DNA of 64,000 nucleotides, taken from Paraphysomonas bandaiensis (lineage: Eukaryota > Chrysophyceae). The stretch is from assembly GCA_965644295.1 (NCBI GenBank), contig CBFFRP010000377.1:62001-126000 (forward strand), in the 5' to 3' direction. The position numbers and the translations under genes were made by a program. The notes under the pieces were generated by a model, which worked only from the letters and a program-made list of their open reading frames with translations, did not search any database and was not told where the DNA came from. Below are positions 14,793 through 27,178 of the stretch, one piece after another (within the stretch, counting starts at the first letter, position 1; each line of letters opens with the position of its first letter).

Positions 14793-17020
14793 CTATCTAC
14801 TACCGAATTCTTCATCCCACGACGTATACCGAGAGATGTAGTCGGATGATACTGAGGGCTTTGTATTCTTGATCGCATCTAAGAAATCGTCCAACAAAAC
14901 CTGCATTCAAAAGTTAATGTTAGCGACTAGTCAATAGAAATACTCACCTCAGGTATATCCAATTCACCGTTCTGCTTCATTGAGTTAATTTCCTGTGGAG
15001 AGTACGTTGACAGCAGTCGACGCATTGGCATCATAGCTGCTTCCCTACAGACCAGGTGTATATCCGCTCCACTGTAACCCCCCGTATGTCTAGCCAACGT
15101 GGTTGGATTCACATCCGTCCCAACGCGGATGGAACGCAAACATATCTCAAAGAGCTCTGCACGCGCAGCAAGGTCAGGTAAGGGGATATATATACGTTTC
15201 TCAAGTCGCCTCCGAATGGCTTCGTCTAAATCCCAAGGACAATTTGTGGTTGCCAACACCATCACGCCTGATGTTCCCTGTCCCGACGAGGCAACACCAT
15301 CCATCTGGGAAAAGAACTCCGTCTTGAGTCGGCGGGATGCCTCGTGTTCTCCTTCCGCTCCACGGGAAGACACGAGAGCATCAACCTCGTCTAAAAAAAC
15401 TATAGACGGCGCGCAAATCCGGGCTGCTTCGAAGAGACATTTAACAATTTTCTCGCTCTCTCCCCTATACTTCGATATGAGGGAGGCAGCAGAGCAGCAG
15501 AAAAACGTCGAATTATTCATGTCTGCCACAGCCTTGGCCAACATTGTCTTTCCCGTGCCAGGGGGACCAAACAGTAAGACGCCCTACACAGCATTATATC
15601 ATAGTAAAAGATCACAATGCTTCGTACCTTCCAGGGCTCTCTAATGCCTGTAAAAAATTCGGGCATCATCAGTGGCAGTACGATAGCCTCATTGAGAAGG
15701 CGTTTAGCCGTGGAGAGTGCAGCAATGTCTTCGAAAGAGACTCCGAGTCCGCGCTGAACAACGTCCCTCATAACCATTTCTACCACCCCTAAAACAAGCA
15801 ACTTCTGTATCAATATATAGGACGTAAAAGCATTAATGAGCAGATATTGAAGTACAGAATTTGATTAGAAGCCGAAATTACTGACCTCTGTCGTGACGCT
15901 CCCGTAAACTTGAGGCACATTGTACAAGCCGCGGGTCCTCATTACCATGAGCCCCTGCTGCCGCAGAGTTTCTTGGTATCGGCGACGAAGATGCAGTTGC
16001 AGACGCGCTAGCCACAGACGCGGTGGGTCGATTAAGACTCTCTCGCAGAGACACAGGGCGTTTTCTCCCCCCTGATTGCTTCTCGTCTTGCCCGGAGGCG
16101 CCCCGAAGACGCCATCCCTTGACGGCAAACTTAGAGCCCTGCTATACGTCAGAACTCGCATACTATAATACAAAAAATAATACCTTAGCGAGAAGTCCGA
16201 GCATCCCGCTCAGTGTTCCGCCTTCTGCCAAGCGGACCGAGGTAAAGACCGGTGACCCATCGACATCCACCGAGACGGAGTTTCCGCGAATTTGAATAAG
16301 AATAGGGTAAAAGAAATTAGGACGTAGCTCGGCCTCAGCAGCTGAGAGTACAGTACAATCTGGTCCCATCACTCTAGAAAGTTGCCACCGTTGTGCTCGG
16401 ACGTCACACTCCAGTGATAAGTAGTCCGTCGCCGACTTGAAAGCGAAGATCACCTCGAAGCTCTGTTGACTGGGGGTGTTTTTGGCCTTGACGGCCTTCG
16501 CCGAAACAGATAAATCAAACTGAGGAGAATCAGAATCACAAGCACCGGCCCCAAGCACTGTCCGGGGCTCGTAAACACACATGAAAAGCTGACCAAGAGA
16601 GCTCTCGATCATATTATGCAGTCCGCACCTGTTATAACTCCCTGTGCCTGTGGGTGTTACCTGATACCACCCCTCTCCCACTGACATCCAATCCGCACGA
16701 GAGAGAAACAGAGGACTTGAACTACCGCAATCGGTGACATGTGACCGTTTCTTGGATTGAATCTGTCTCCTATTATCAGGATTATTCTCAGCTCTCTGTT
16801 GATCTGTAGCGGAGTGACGGCGACTGCTCGGGCGACCAAATCTTGAACCAGAGAATGTACCGGAATTGGCTGGAGCTATCCCCTCCCTCGACAGAGTGTT
16901 GGATCGTGCTGGAAGGGGGTTGGGGCGTGAGGGAGGAACACGGGAAGGAATAGAGCGTGTGCTGGAGGTTGATTTGAATGACTCGAATATAGCCGCCTGT
17001 AAATTACGATCTGTGTCCAT
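14793..17020 (-). CDS. Katanin-family AAA ATPase with an N-terminal jelly-roll-like domain
   Basis: Five exons (introns 14901-14947, 15584-15627, 15789-15885, 16139-16183) give an exact 664-residue frame. The N-terminal ~90 residues are Ser/Arg-rich and disordered. Residues about 95-290 form a beta-rich domain resembling a concanavalin A-like sandwich. A Ser/Ala-rich linker follows, then a complete AAA module of the katanin/spastin/Vps4 class: Walker A GPPGTGKT, Walker [12 protein letters not shown], pore-loop segment SKYRGESEK, arginine-finger region [13 protein letters not shown], and the typical C-terminus with PSVSSDY and ending SWDEEFGSR. Katanin p60 proteins sever microtubules and usually carry a MIT or LisH domain at the N-terminus; neither is evident here. 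The C-terminal family is secure. The identity of the N-terminal domain rests on its beta-rich pattern only. Confidence 0.88.
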
Positions 17021-17555
17021 GACGATCTTCAGGGGTCACTCACTTCACTGGCTAAGATATAAACACACGCACAATGAGGTATACTTATACTACACTACAC
17101 GGCTATATACTATACTACTGCTATACTACTGCTATATTTCCTTTCGCTTAATGCAGCATTGCGAACACTTCGCCCTCATTCTCTTTCTTCTTCTCACTGC
17201 AGTGTATGTCTATACGGTATACCTACACATACATACATGGGACGGGTACTCATAGCTGTGGTACCATACCATACCTAACTGCCAATCTGCTGCTCCTGCT
17301 GTCATTACAAAACTAACAGACAAAAAACAACAATTACAGTATGAAAAATACACCACTGTACAGACTGTATTCTATGTTCTACTGTACATGGAGTACGTGT
17401 GTAGACTGCTGAGTGGATATATACATAGCAGTGTGTATCTTGTGTGTGTATGCATGTACTTGTAACAGCAGGCAGGATCTGGCATACACACATGCAGAGA
17501 CATCAACGTATCTTGTCCACTCTTCCATACGATATCCTCACACCTCACAGCTCAT
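17021..17555. promoter_or_regulatory. Shared divergent promoter region (katanin-like / alcohol oxidase)
   Basis: 535 bp between head-to-head start codons, again rich in GTAC, GTATAC and CATAC words (for example 17205-17280 and 17380-17470). The promoter role is inferred from position. Confidence 0.5.
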
Positions 17556-20500
17556 ATGAATCTTGATAATGAAGCCGCTGCAGCTTTCGTCTCATCAGCA
17601 GTGCTTGTGCGGTATATGTTCATGTGTCGTGACTCGGGACCAGTGTGCCTAGAGGACACCAAGCCCCCAACAGTCACATGGTTAACCCCATCTGCTTTTT
17701 CATGTCTGACAGCCATATGTGATGCATTTGTTCCGTCTATCGACCCGGATGATATAACTGGAGAGGATATAAGAAAGGCATTGAGAGATGTGTTCCCGGA
17801 TGGGGTGTCCCCTAATGGGGTTATCGACACCAAAACTATCTCTGATAATCGTGATTTATTTTGTGCTGGTGCTCGGAGTATGGGCACGCATATTCGAGTC
17901 GCCGAAGCTTTTCAAGAATTTGTCCCTCTGGTAGACCAGAGAAACACAGCTGCAGTACTCAGTATGCTGGCTACCTCGATGGGGTGTTTTACACTCACAG
18001 GATTCGCGGTGCCGTTTCAGAACATGTCCTTAAAAAATAGAACTCAGGCTCTAAAAGGACTTCGGGACTCAATATTTCAACCTTTAAGGGCCCTGTATCA
18101 GGTGTTAAATTCTTTGTTCCCAGCTAACCGTGAATAAAATCTCGCTAGGCACTACGCCGTGTTACACATGTAATATATATCTCGTACTGTGAGAGAGGTA
18201 ATAGCTCTGAGAGTGTTTCACTATGTTTATAATTTACTTCAGGCACGATAAATCCCCTTTGGAAACACATGCGCTATGATCCCCGCGTCGTCAGTTCATT
18301 GGCGTCCCGTTTACCCACAGAAAGTTTGACTCCCAGTCTATCACTCCCGATGCCTCCACCGAGGACAACTATAGGGCCGTGGGTACTAAATGCCGACGTA
18401 GTGGTTGTAGGAAGTGGGGCTGGTGGTGGAGTAATGGCAGCGGAACTCGTCAAGGCAGGACTACGAGTAATAGTTTTGGAGAAGGGTGGTAAGTGGATTA
18501 TGCCGTGGAGATGTTTTTAAATCTTGCAGGCTACTATCGCGCTGACACTTTCAGAGAGTGGACAGAGGTATGACTATTTGTTGTTTCTAGCATGGTACTG
18601 ATGAAATTAATGCCAGTACGAGGCGATTAATTCAGTATTCGAAAATGGAGGCCTGTTAGCCACTTCTGACGGTATGTCTGTGATCGTTTCCCTCATGGTG
18701 ATGTGAAATGATGTACAGGCCACATTCCGATTTTCGCTGGTTCGTGCGTCGGTGGAGGAACTACGATTAACTGGTCGGCATCGTTTGATCTTCCTGAAGT
18801 ATTCATTTTGTTTATTCTTGAAATCGTATGCTTTAATTCTTTTCATTTAGGCTGTGCGCAAGGACTGGGTCTCATTGGGACTTAATGCATTCAAGGAGGG
18901 AGGGGCTTTCGACAAAGCACTGCGAGAAGTAAAGCGCATGGTGGGAGTCAACACGAGGTTTTCGTTAGAATATACCGGGTTGTTGGCTTAATAACATCAC
19001 AGGTTTTCACACCGCAACTCTGGATCGGCCTCCAAAGACACTGATGCAGATTTCATTGTTAACAATAATAACGAAGCTCTATGGCGGGTGCGTGTAGTTC
19101 TTATATCATTGATGCAATTGACTTCTTATAGGGCGCTGAATCTCTAGGGTTTTGCCCTGAGAGGGTGCCCAGAAATGTCAAGGGTGAGTAGATTACGTTA
19201 ACTCTGTGGTATAATGTATGTCTTATATGACAGAGTGCGTTGATTGTGGGAACTGTGCATTCGGCTGTCCCTTCGGTTCTAAGCAGTCAACTGTACAAGC
19301 CCTTTTAGGTACTCGAATAATTGAATTGCTACAATTACAGCTATGACATTGTTATAGAGCCGCTTCAAGCTGAAAATGAAGGAAAATTGCTGCAGATTCT
19401 ACAGAGATGTAATGTGCGTAAAATAATAATGAGAAACGGACGTGCTGTTGGAGTCGAAGCAATTTTGTCAGGTGAAATGTCGTGATAGCATATTATTAAC
19501 TGCAAGAATATATGCTAACTTTTAGCAGAATTTGATGAAAACCAGGCTCCTGGATCGCAACGAGCTAGTTTTACAAGGTGTGATACAGTTTTTGTTTATG
19601 TTTCACTGACTCCCAGACAGACAGCTGGTGGTCAATGCAAGCATTGTAGTTGCGTCTTGTGGATCTATTCACACTCCAGGTGCTACATATTTGTCGAACT
19701 ATCAAGATTTTATTTGTGTTGTGCAGCACTGCTGATGCGTTCCGGTGTGAAGCATCCACTTGTGGGAAGATATTTGTCTCTGCATCCTGTTGCTGGTGCA
19801 TTGTTATCTTCGTCTTATGTTGCCACTAATGTGTGTGCGTAGCTGTTGGTGGTATATCAAGTTCATCCAATTCCACTGGTCTAAATAGAGGTGTCTGATG
19901 TCATTTCTGCATGCCACGGCTTAATATGTAGCACAGGAGTTGGCATGGGAGTGGTGGTAAAAGGCATAGAGATGGAGCGCGAAAACGATCGCGGGTGGGG
20001 TCTAGGTGTTGAAACCCCCCCATTCCATATGGTCTGTGTCTTCCAACATAGAAGTGTCTGTATGTCTTTAACGTGTAATTCATAGGGAATATTTGGATCC
20101 ACAATTCCTTGGCATAATGGGCTGCAGTATAAATTATCACTTCTGAACTATTCTCAGCAGCAAATATTTATTGGTGAGCGCAATATTATACAATGCGTTT
20201 AACTTATAGATTTATGCATACAGCCATATCTCGTGACAGATCCAGTGAGGACAATCGCATCACTATAAATGAGGTGCGTATACAGCTATAGTTTTGTGAT
20301 CTAAACCCATCAATATTATAGGATGGTGAGCCTGTTATTGAGTATACGCTGACTAAACAGGATGAAGAGAATGTCATTTTTGGGCAGGTGGGTAGAAATA
20401 TATTCCATGAGATAAGCTAATTTTTATTCTGTAGATTCAGCAACTTCGACTAATGCGTGCTTCTGGTGTAAAAGCACTGTGGCCAATACATGAAAACTTT

Positions 20501-21005
20501 CCAGCATTTGTCCCGTCGCAGCAACGAAATGGGAGTGACGACTTTGAGAAATATCTGGACACCGTGAGACGCGCTGGAATTGTAACCAACAGGACTCTGG
20601 TAATGTGGTTGCGTATTTAACAGTGACCACCTAATTGATGTTTTCCAGATATTTTCTGCACATCAGATGGGGAGCTGCAGGATGGCCGCAACAAGGAAAG
20701 ATGGTATGTTTTGGAAGTTATACATGTCAGAAGTTAAAATATTATAAGGGCCTGTCAATCCTGAGGGAGAGTGCTGGGATTGCCAAAATCTTTATGTTGC
20801 CGACGGCTCTGTGTTTCCTACATCACTTGGCATAAACCCTATGATTACAATTGAGTCTATATCATATATGATATCCCAGAATATCATTCAAAGACTCAAG
20901 GTGAGTATTATAAGCGCTGTGGAAGGTTCCTCACCATTATTGTTGCGTTTTTTGTAGTCAAATACATCAGCAAGGGGCGATTGTAAACTGTCAGATTCAT
21001 GGTAG
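17556..21005 (+). CDS. Long-chain fatty alcohol oxidase (FAD-dependent GMC-type)
   Basis: A highly split gene with about twenty introns of roughly 42-110 bp. The first exon runs to about 18129 and the last short exon ends at the 21005 stop. The spliced protein follows the long-chain alcohol oxidase family throughout. It has an N-terminal helical region (LTAICDAFVPSID), a Rossmann FAD motif (VVVVGSGAGGGVMAAEL, about 18395), then GGYYRADTF, GSCVGGGTTINWSASF, the Cys-rich CVDCGNCAFGCPFGSKQ (about 19235), the SAHQMGSCRM motif (about 20655) and the GMC C-terminal signature around DGSVFPTSLGINPM (about 20805). The family oxidises long-chain alcohols to aldehydes with O2 in wax or omega-oxidation pathways, on peroxisomal or ER membranes. 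The first junction and the 19835-19885 junction are the least certain. A short reading-frame stop at 18137 is intron read-through. Confidence 0.9.
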
Positions 21006-21593
21006 ATCTTCTCTGCCACTGCCGATTCGGTGTATTATTCGCAAATTACGTTCATAACTGTTGCCAGTTTATACCTCAAAGTATGAATATGATTTAATAC
21101 CGCAATGCGAAAGATAAAAATCGTGATTAACTTAATGTAATCTTTCTCGTGCGTCCATTTAATACGTATTCTAGATACAAGTGTATCGCTAATTACATCT
21201 ACTAGTTATATTGGGATATAATCCTTTTCTCTTTGGTCTGACATCACGTAGTATTATATCCCGGTAATGTTTTAAGATTAAAGGATAGTTACGTAGCTAT
21301 CCGACCATTTTATTCATTACTTCGTAATATGTGCGATGATAAGTATGCGCGGGCAGAAATTAAGAACGAACACAATATAGGATTTATATTTTATTTATCT
21401 TCTTTGTAAAAGCATCACAGCAGATACGAGCGTACGATAGATATTCGGAACATCGGAACACATAAAGGTAGCACCTAAACCTTTAAAATATATATACACG
21501 GTTTTCTTCTCGCAACTTTATATACAGTTATATTCGGCATACAACACTTTGTGCCCTAATATAACACTCTACAAACAGTAATCCTTGTGGAAA
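21006..21593. other. Convergent AT-rich intergenic DNA
   Basis: 588 bp between two 3' ends. No gene or repeat was recognised. Confidence 0.55.
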
Positions 21594-23201
21594 TTAAGAA
21601 TACTCTTGGTAATACCAAGTGACATCTCCAGTATCTCTATGCCACCTAGATGACACGATGTCAACAGTGGTCAGCATAAATACACGAACCATGAAACTTA
21701 CCAAAACAAATCCTCCATTGCATGTTCCTGAGCACACAAAACCCACCCATTGGACTCCTCAATAATGTCCTCCCAGTCGACCGGTTCTTGCCAAGTCGAG
21801 TGTCCGGTCACACTATTGAAATAAAACACCACATCAACTGTGCCATCGCTATCTGATGCATCCGTAGTGCTCTGTACCATGACCCACGCTCGCGTAACCA
21901 GCTGTGGAGGGCGCATCCAATATGGCTGTGTGCCATTGGAGTCGTAGGGTGCAAGCCCCAGCGTGACTGCAGTTTCATCTTGACCAACAGGAAGGTATAA
22001 TTCCACAAGACCACTCAGAGCGTGCATCCACGTGCAAGAGTTGCATGTGTCATCGAAGAAAGGCATCCAACCCTGTTGTATCAAATCTCGCATACTGTAC
22101 GGCCAGTCCTCGGGTGTTTCAGACCCACCATCATCAGGCCAAGTCCACACGCCAAATTGCTGCTGCTGCGAATAAAGATGATCGTCTAACTCCCAGGGCT
22201 CACTCCATGCAGCAGTGGTATCCACAACAAAGTACCCGTCATGCTTGCCAACCCATTCTCCTCCCTCTCCATCAGAGGGGTCAATCAAGTCGGCGTTATA
22301 AGCCAACACAACGGAGAGCCACGAACGAGAAGCATCAAGTATAAGTTGGCTATCGGTGTGGGACATAACCTCCCTGATGTGCTCTGTTGGGTACTCTGCG
22401 GACCGTAGCTCGCTCCATCCAACTTTTTGACCTTCATCCCCACCATCATTATCGTTGTCATCATCCAATTCCAGTTCCAATCCCTTAAACGCATTTTCAA
22501 AAAATCGCTCCCAGACAGCCATAATTCGTTCCATATCTGGTGGACTACCATTCCCTTTCTTGGCACTACGTAAGGCCCCGGTACGCTTGCCATCGATTAG
22601 GTCGACTATTTCGTGGTGCTTTAAGGTTTGTGCCAGATATCGAGGAGAGTGCCCAGCAGAATTTGTTACGGTCAGAGAAGCGCCATGGCGAATCAAGATA
22701 TCTACGACTTCCACATTATTGGACATAATCGCCAAATGTAGGGGTGTATTGCCCTTGAAGTCTTTTACTTTTAAAGCCCGCTCTCCTCCTAAAACTAATG
22801 CATACACACAAAGTAGTGATTTCTCTCCGCGTTTTCCTGCAGCCTTGTGCAGAGCTGTCAGGCCTCTTTGATCAATCTGAAATAATTAGTCAAAACAATG
22901 ACAATTTCATATTTTACTTTACCTCATATGGAGAAAATCCGGCGGACAGTAATAATTCGATGGATTCGAGTGATGAATACTTAGCTGCTATATGCAGAGG
23001 GAGCTGAGATATCAAGTCGCCGCCTCGAATCAGTAATTCCAATGAGTCGATTTCATCATTCTTGATAGAGTTAATAACGAGAGTGCGGTACTCCTCAGAG
23101 TGATCACTGAAGTAACCACTTCGACACTTTTTTTCAAGAGAATCGAAACTATCGGCTGCAATAGATGTGAACTGATGACCCACTGGAGCCCCATTCCCCA
23201 T
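21594..23201 (-). CDS. Ankyrin-repeat protein with C-terminal WW-type motifs
   Basis: Three exons (introns 21646-21701 and 22877-22922) give an exact 501-residue frame. The N-terminal half has about four ankyrin repeats (LPLHIAAKYSSLESIELLLS, GLTALHKAAGKRGEKS, GNTPLHLAIMSNNVEVVDIL, GHSPRYLAQTLKHHEIVDLI). An acidic Asp-rich stretch follows, then a Trp-rich region. The C-terminus has two WW-like elements: one with FYFNSVTGHSTWQEP (about 21770-21820), and a second whose strand-2/3 part (WWHRDTGDVTWYYQEY) straddles the last intron. Such proteins usually act as protein-interaction adaptors. No specific partner can be named. Confidence 0.8.
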
Positions 23202-23652
23202 AACTGCTGCTGCTACTGCCTCTCTACTCTCTTATTACACACGTACACGTACAGGAGGATACGAGGGGGACAATGAGACTCATATCAGAGCACTCACTCT
23301 CACTGTTAGAAGGTGTATGGAGGGCCGGACTAGAGTAGATCTCATGGGTTACATATCGGAGGAGTGGGACATGCCACAGTCTGCAGCTGCACCATGTTGC
23401 ATATATATATATACGTATCGAAGGTACGTTATGGCTGTGTCCACATCGACGGTACTGATGTACTGCTGTACCGCTCCACTGACTGTACTTGTGTACTCTC
23501 CACTTCTACTCTGTACTCCTGTACTCCTGTACCTCGGTACCCTCTCCATCATCATCTATACAGAGGTGTGTTCAGTGTGATGTATCCAGCAGAAGTCAAC
23601 ATATCCAATCAACGCATATCGATATCATATACATGCATTCTTACGGTGTGTA
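23202..23652. promoter_or_regulatory. Shared divergent promoter region (ankyrin/WW / glycosyltransferase)
   Basis: 451 bp between head-to-head genes. It is dense in TGTAC words (about 23450-23545, more than ten occurrences of GTAC). The promoter role is inferred from position. Confidence 0.5.
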
Positions 23653-24615
23653 TTGCATAGTATGCACCGCCTCCTTCTCTCTCTGTTGATCTGCATTTGC
23701 TTTCTCTCTCATGGCGTTGTAATTGATAACCGTTCCCTCTCTATAGGCATGAGCGCTCTGCATCTCAGAGCTGCCAAACCAGCCAACCTATTGCAATCTA
23801 TGAACAAGACAAGGACTCACGTTTATGTCATACATGGTACAAGTGAGTTGAGATGGAACAATGTGAGGAATTTCACGGACCAAATGGGGCTCACGGGGAG
23901 AGGCTACAGCTATGTAGATTTCGTTCCAGCGGTAAGGCTCTCCGGTCAGATTCCTATGAATACTTTCGTTTCTTCTGGACTTCTGAGCCCACAGTGGAAT
24001 GCGGCGTCAGTTAGACAGAAGGTCACTCATGGCCGTTTGGCGTGTCAACTCAGTTTAGTGTCAACGTTGGAGAGATTCTTGAATTCATCCTACACGAATG
24101 CTATCGTGTTTGAAGACGATGTGAAGGTGACAGATGGCTTATCTGTGTCTGAGGCATACAACCTTCTTGCACATATTCTTTACCCAAAGTTGACATCGTG
24201 GGATATCATCTACCTGGGCTACTGCTTTACTTGCGATGATATTACTTCTGCTGTGTCGCGTAGGCGGAGAGTGCCGTGGCTGACTCGTGGGACTGGCCCT
24301 CTCTGCACCCATGCCCTGATATTTACTCGACTAGCCGCACGCATATTTTTAGATCATTGGCGTCCACTGAAAGTTCCAGGAGATGTCAGACTCGCTGAAA
24401 TAATATGTCAAACCGGCATGAGGGTCCTTCGCCCTATTCTTCCGATATTCGACCAAAATAGAATGCTCTCCCGATCTCAGACCGGAAATGCAAATCATGA
24501 GCTTGTAGCATTTCGATCTGCTGACACTTGTGAAAAGTACCGAGCAGTGTGCCGCCGTGCGTATAGCTCTCGCCTAGCCCATACCTATGGCCTCAATAAT
24601 GGTGAGGTCGGTTGA
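23653..24615 (+). CDS. GT25-like glycosyltransferase, secretory pathway
   Basis: Single-exon 320-residue protein with an N-terminal hydrophobic signal or anchor (LLLSLLICICFLSHGVVI). The body matches the plan of the family 25 glycosyltransferases (LPS- and procollagen-galactosyltransferase-like): an N-terminal strand THVYVIHG, the acidic metal-binding motif AIVFEDDVKV (about 24105), a central WDIIYLGYC strand, and a THALIFTRLAARIFL region near the acceptor site. It probably acts in the ER or Golgi on protein or glycan acceptors. The start could be the first or second Met (23653 or 23662). Overall similarity is modest, so substrate is unknown. Confidence 0.7.
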   Translation: MHSMHRLLLSLLICICFLSHGVVIDNRSLSIGMSALHLRAAKPANLLQSMNKTRTHVYVIHGTSELRWNNVRNFTDQMGLTGRGYSYVDFVPAVRLSGQIPMNTFVSSGLLSPQWNAASVRQKVTHGRLACQLSLVSTLERFLNSSYTNAIVFEDDVKVTDGLSVSEAYNLLAHILYPKLTSWDIIYLGYCFTCDDITSAVSRRRRVPWLTRGTGPLCTHALIFTRLAARIFLDHWRPLKVPGDVRLAEIICQTGMRVLRPILPIFDQNRMLSRSQTGNANHELVAFRSADTCEKYRAVCRRAYSSRLAHTYGLNNGEVG

Positions 24616-25197
24616 GCAACGGTATGATTTGGAAAGTTGTTTTTTCAGTTGCATAGGTAGACGAGCGGCGTTATTGTGATGTGTCAGTCGTATAAACGGA
24701 CGGTGTACCTCGTCGAAAAACAGTTCTGGGTGTAACTGTTTAGTAGCATGAATATTCGGCACGATGATATTTGAGCTGACCCAGGCGGTAAAGGTGGTCA
24801 CTTTACGTGTTACATCGTATCTGCGCTCGTGCTTAGATTAGTTGACTTCTGTATCCTATCAGGGACATTTTGTTCGAAAACAATCAATAGTACTGCCCTG
24901 GTTTTACAGTTAAGTAGATAAGCATATAAAGTTAAGTAAATTCTGTCCAGGCGATCCATAGTATTAGCCGCCATAACACTATGACATAAAATACAACATT
25001 GCCATGTCAAAGGTGACAATACTGTGTTATCGCATGTAGTACACCACAATTTGTAAGCAAGCAGGTAAAAAACAACATCTATATTGATATAGGTCAGTGA
25101 ACAGTGAACCACCTGTAAGTGTACCACTAGAAACCAATCTTATAATGATAATCAATAAGCGTATATATTCGTAAAAAGAAAAAAAATATCAAAGAAC
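24616..25197. other. Convergent AT-rich intergenic DNA
   Basis: Sequence between the glycosyltransferase 3' end and the left boundary of the inverted duplication. No gene was recognised. Confidence 0.5.
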
Positions 25198-25347
25198 ATT
25201 AAGGATAAGAAAATCTTCTTGTTACTTATTTCAAAATTAATGAGTAGATTAAAGTGTTCTATGTAAACAATAATGCCCACATATCATATACTCACTTGCA
25301 CATTATAACAAGACAGTAATGTATTTATATATATTAGTATGACATGT

Positions 25348-26022
25348 TTAGATGGAGCTGGGATTGCTTGCTATGGCAGCATGAGCATCCTGGATTTCTG
25401 GAAGATTTCCAATCCGCTCGCGATAGGACAACACCACGGGAAACTTTGATAAGTCAATGTTGATGTAGGAACTCCATGTGAGAGCAATGTACAAGTACAG
25501 GTCAGCGACGCTCAGTTTGTCTCCAACGAGGAAAGACTTGTTGCCAATTAGGTGATCGTTCATATACTTCAGCTTCCTGTCTGCAGCAGCATGAATATAG
25601 TCACGAACAGTAGAATCCAAGTTGGGATTGAACAAGTGGCCAATTGTCATGTGATACTCTGTACCCACGTAGCTGAGGGCTTGTTGGACCAAGCTCCTCT
25701 CAACAGTACCAACCGGCGGTGCAATAATATTATTATCACCCTGTCAATAAATATAAACAACATCTCATTGCAAAGTTAAAATACCACTTACCAAGTCTGC
25801 AATGTACTGCAGAGTGGCAGCGTTCTCGTTCAGAATGGTACCATCATCAAGAACAAGGCAAGGAACGTTCCCTTTCGGATTGATTGAGTAGAAATCTTTA
25901 CCAGATGCTGTCGTGTGGGTTGAGATATCCACCTGTTCTGTTTCTAGGTGAACACCAGCGATCTTAGCTGCAATGAAGTTAGCAGCTCCACATGAGGTCG
26001 GAGTGTAGTAAAGCTTCACCAT
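25348..26022 (-). CDS. Glutathione S-transferase, beta-class-like (left copy)
   Basis: Two exons (25792-26022 and 25348-25740) with a 51-bp intron give 207 residues. The N-terminal thioredoxin fold starts MVKLYYTPTSCGAANFIAAK with a Cys at position 11, where bacterial beta-class GSTs carry their catalytic Cys. The glutathione-binding NPKGNVPCLVLDDG (cis-Pro) and NENAATLQYIADL follow. The all-helical C-terminal domain contains the N-capping LVGDKLSVADLYLYIAL. Beta-class enzymes are mainly bacterial, so bacterial ancestry is possible. The protein is identical to the right copy as far as I could compare. It has a head-to-head partner at 481 bp, its own mirror image. Confidence 0.9.
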
Positions 26023-26503
26023 TATACTTGCTGTTAGTAGTAGTTGTTGCAGTTGTTATTGTGATATTTATGAGTACCATGTCTCCGTGCAACATATCAC
26101 TCATACAGCTCACTAATCCTATCAATAAATTTCTTTTAATGTTCTTTGACTCATAGCTGTGGCTGTGAGAGTGTGCGTAGAAGTCCATACCACATTCGTC
26201 CGTCCGTGTTTTTGACTCTTGGTTGAAGCTTTTTTTGATACTTTGATTTTTTTGTATGAGAAATATGCATTGAATATGATCATATCCGGATGTGGCTAAA
26301 GATTCTAGAGTCAAAAACACGGACGGACGAATGTGGTATGGACTTCTACGCACACTCTCACAGCCACAGCTATGAGTCAAAGAACATTAAAAGAAATTTA
26401 TTGATAGGATTAGTGAGCTGTATGAGTGATATGTTGCACGGAGACATGGTACTCATAAATATCACAATAACAACTGCAACAACTACTACTAACAGCAAGT
26501 ATA

Positions 26504-27178
26504 ATGGTGAAGCTTTACTACACTCCGACCTCATGTGGAGCTGCTAACTTCATTGCAGCTAAGATCGCTGGTGTTCACCTAGAAACAGAACAGGTGGATA
26601 TCTCAACCCACACGACAGCATCTGGTAAAGATTTCTACTCAATCAATCCGAAAGGGAACGTTCCTTGCCTTGTTCTTGATGATGGTACCATTCTGAACGA
26701 GAACGCTGCCACTCTGCAGTACATTGCAGACTTGGTAAGTGGTATTTTAACTTTGCAATGAGATGTTGTTTATATTTATTGACAGGGTGATAATAATATT
26801 ATTGCACCGCCGGTTGGTACTGTTGAGAGGAGCTTGGTCCAACAAGCCCTCAGCTACGTGGGTACGGAGTATCACATGACAATTGGCCACTTGTTCAATC
26901 CCAACTTGGATTCTACTGTTCGTGACTATATTCATGCTGCTGCAGACAGGAAGCTGAAGTATATGAACGATCACCTAATTGGCAACAAGTCTTTCCTCGT
27001 TGGAGACAAACTGAGCGTCGCTGACCTGTACTTGTACATTGCTCTCACATGGAGTTCCTACATCAACATTGACTTATCAAAGTTTCCCGTGGTGTTGTCC
27101 TATCGCGAGCGGATTGGAAATCTTCCAGAAATCCAGGATGCTCATGCTGCCATAGCAAGCAATCCCAGCTCCATCTAA
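26504..27178 (+). CDS. Glutathione S-transferase, beta-class-like (right copy)
   Basis: Mirror copy of the gene at 25348-26022: exons 26504-26734 and 26786-27178, intron 26735-26785, 207 residues. The motifs are the same (Cys11, cis-Pro NVPC, VGDKLSVADLYLY). Both copies keep open frames and identical splice sites, so both should be expressed if the duplication is real. The two genes diverge from the spacer, and each promoter lies within the duplicated arms, reaching the spacer about 200 bp upstream of each start. Confidence 0.9.

Noticed and set aside
18130-18242. Alcohol oxidase truncated at the 18137 stop
   Set aside because: The frame continues after an intron with the family segment GTINPLWKHM, and all later motifs follow in order.
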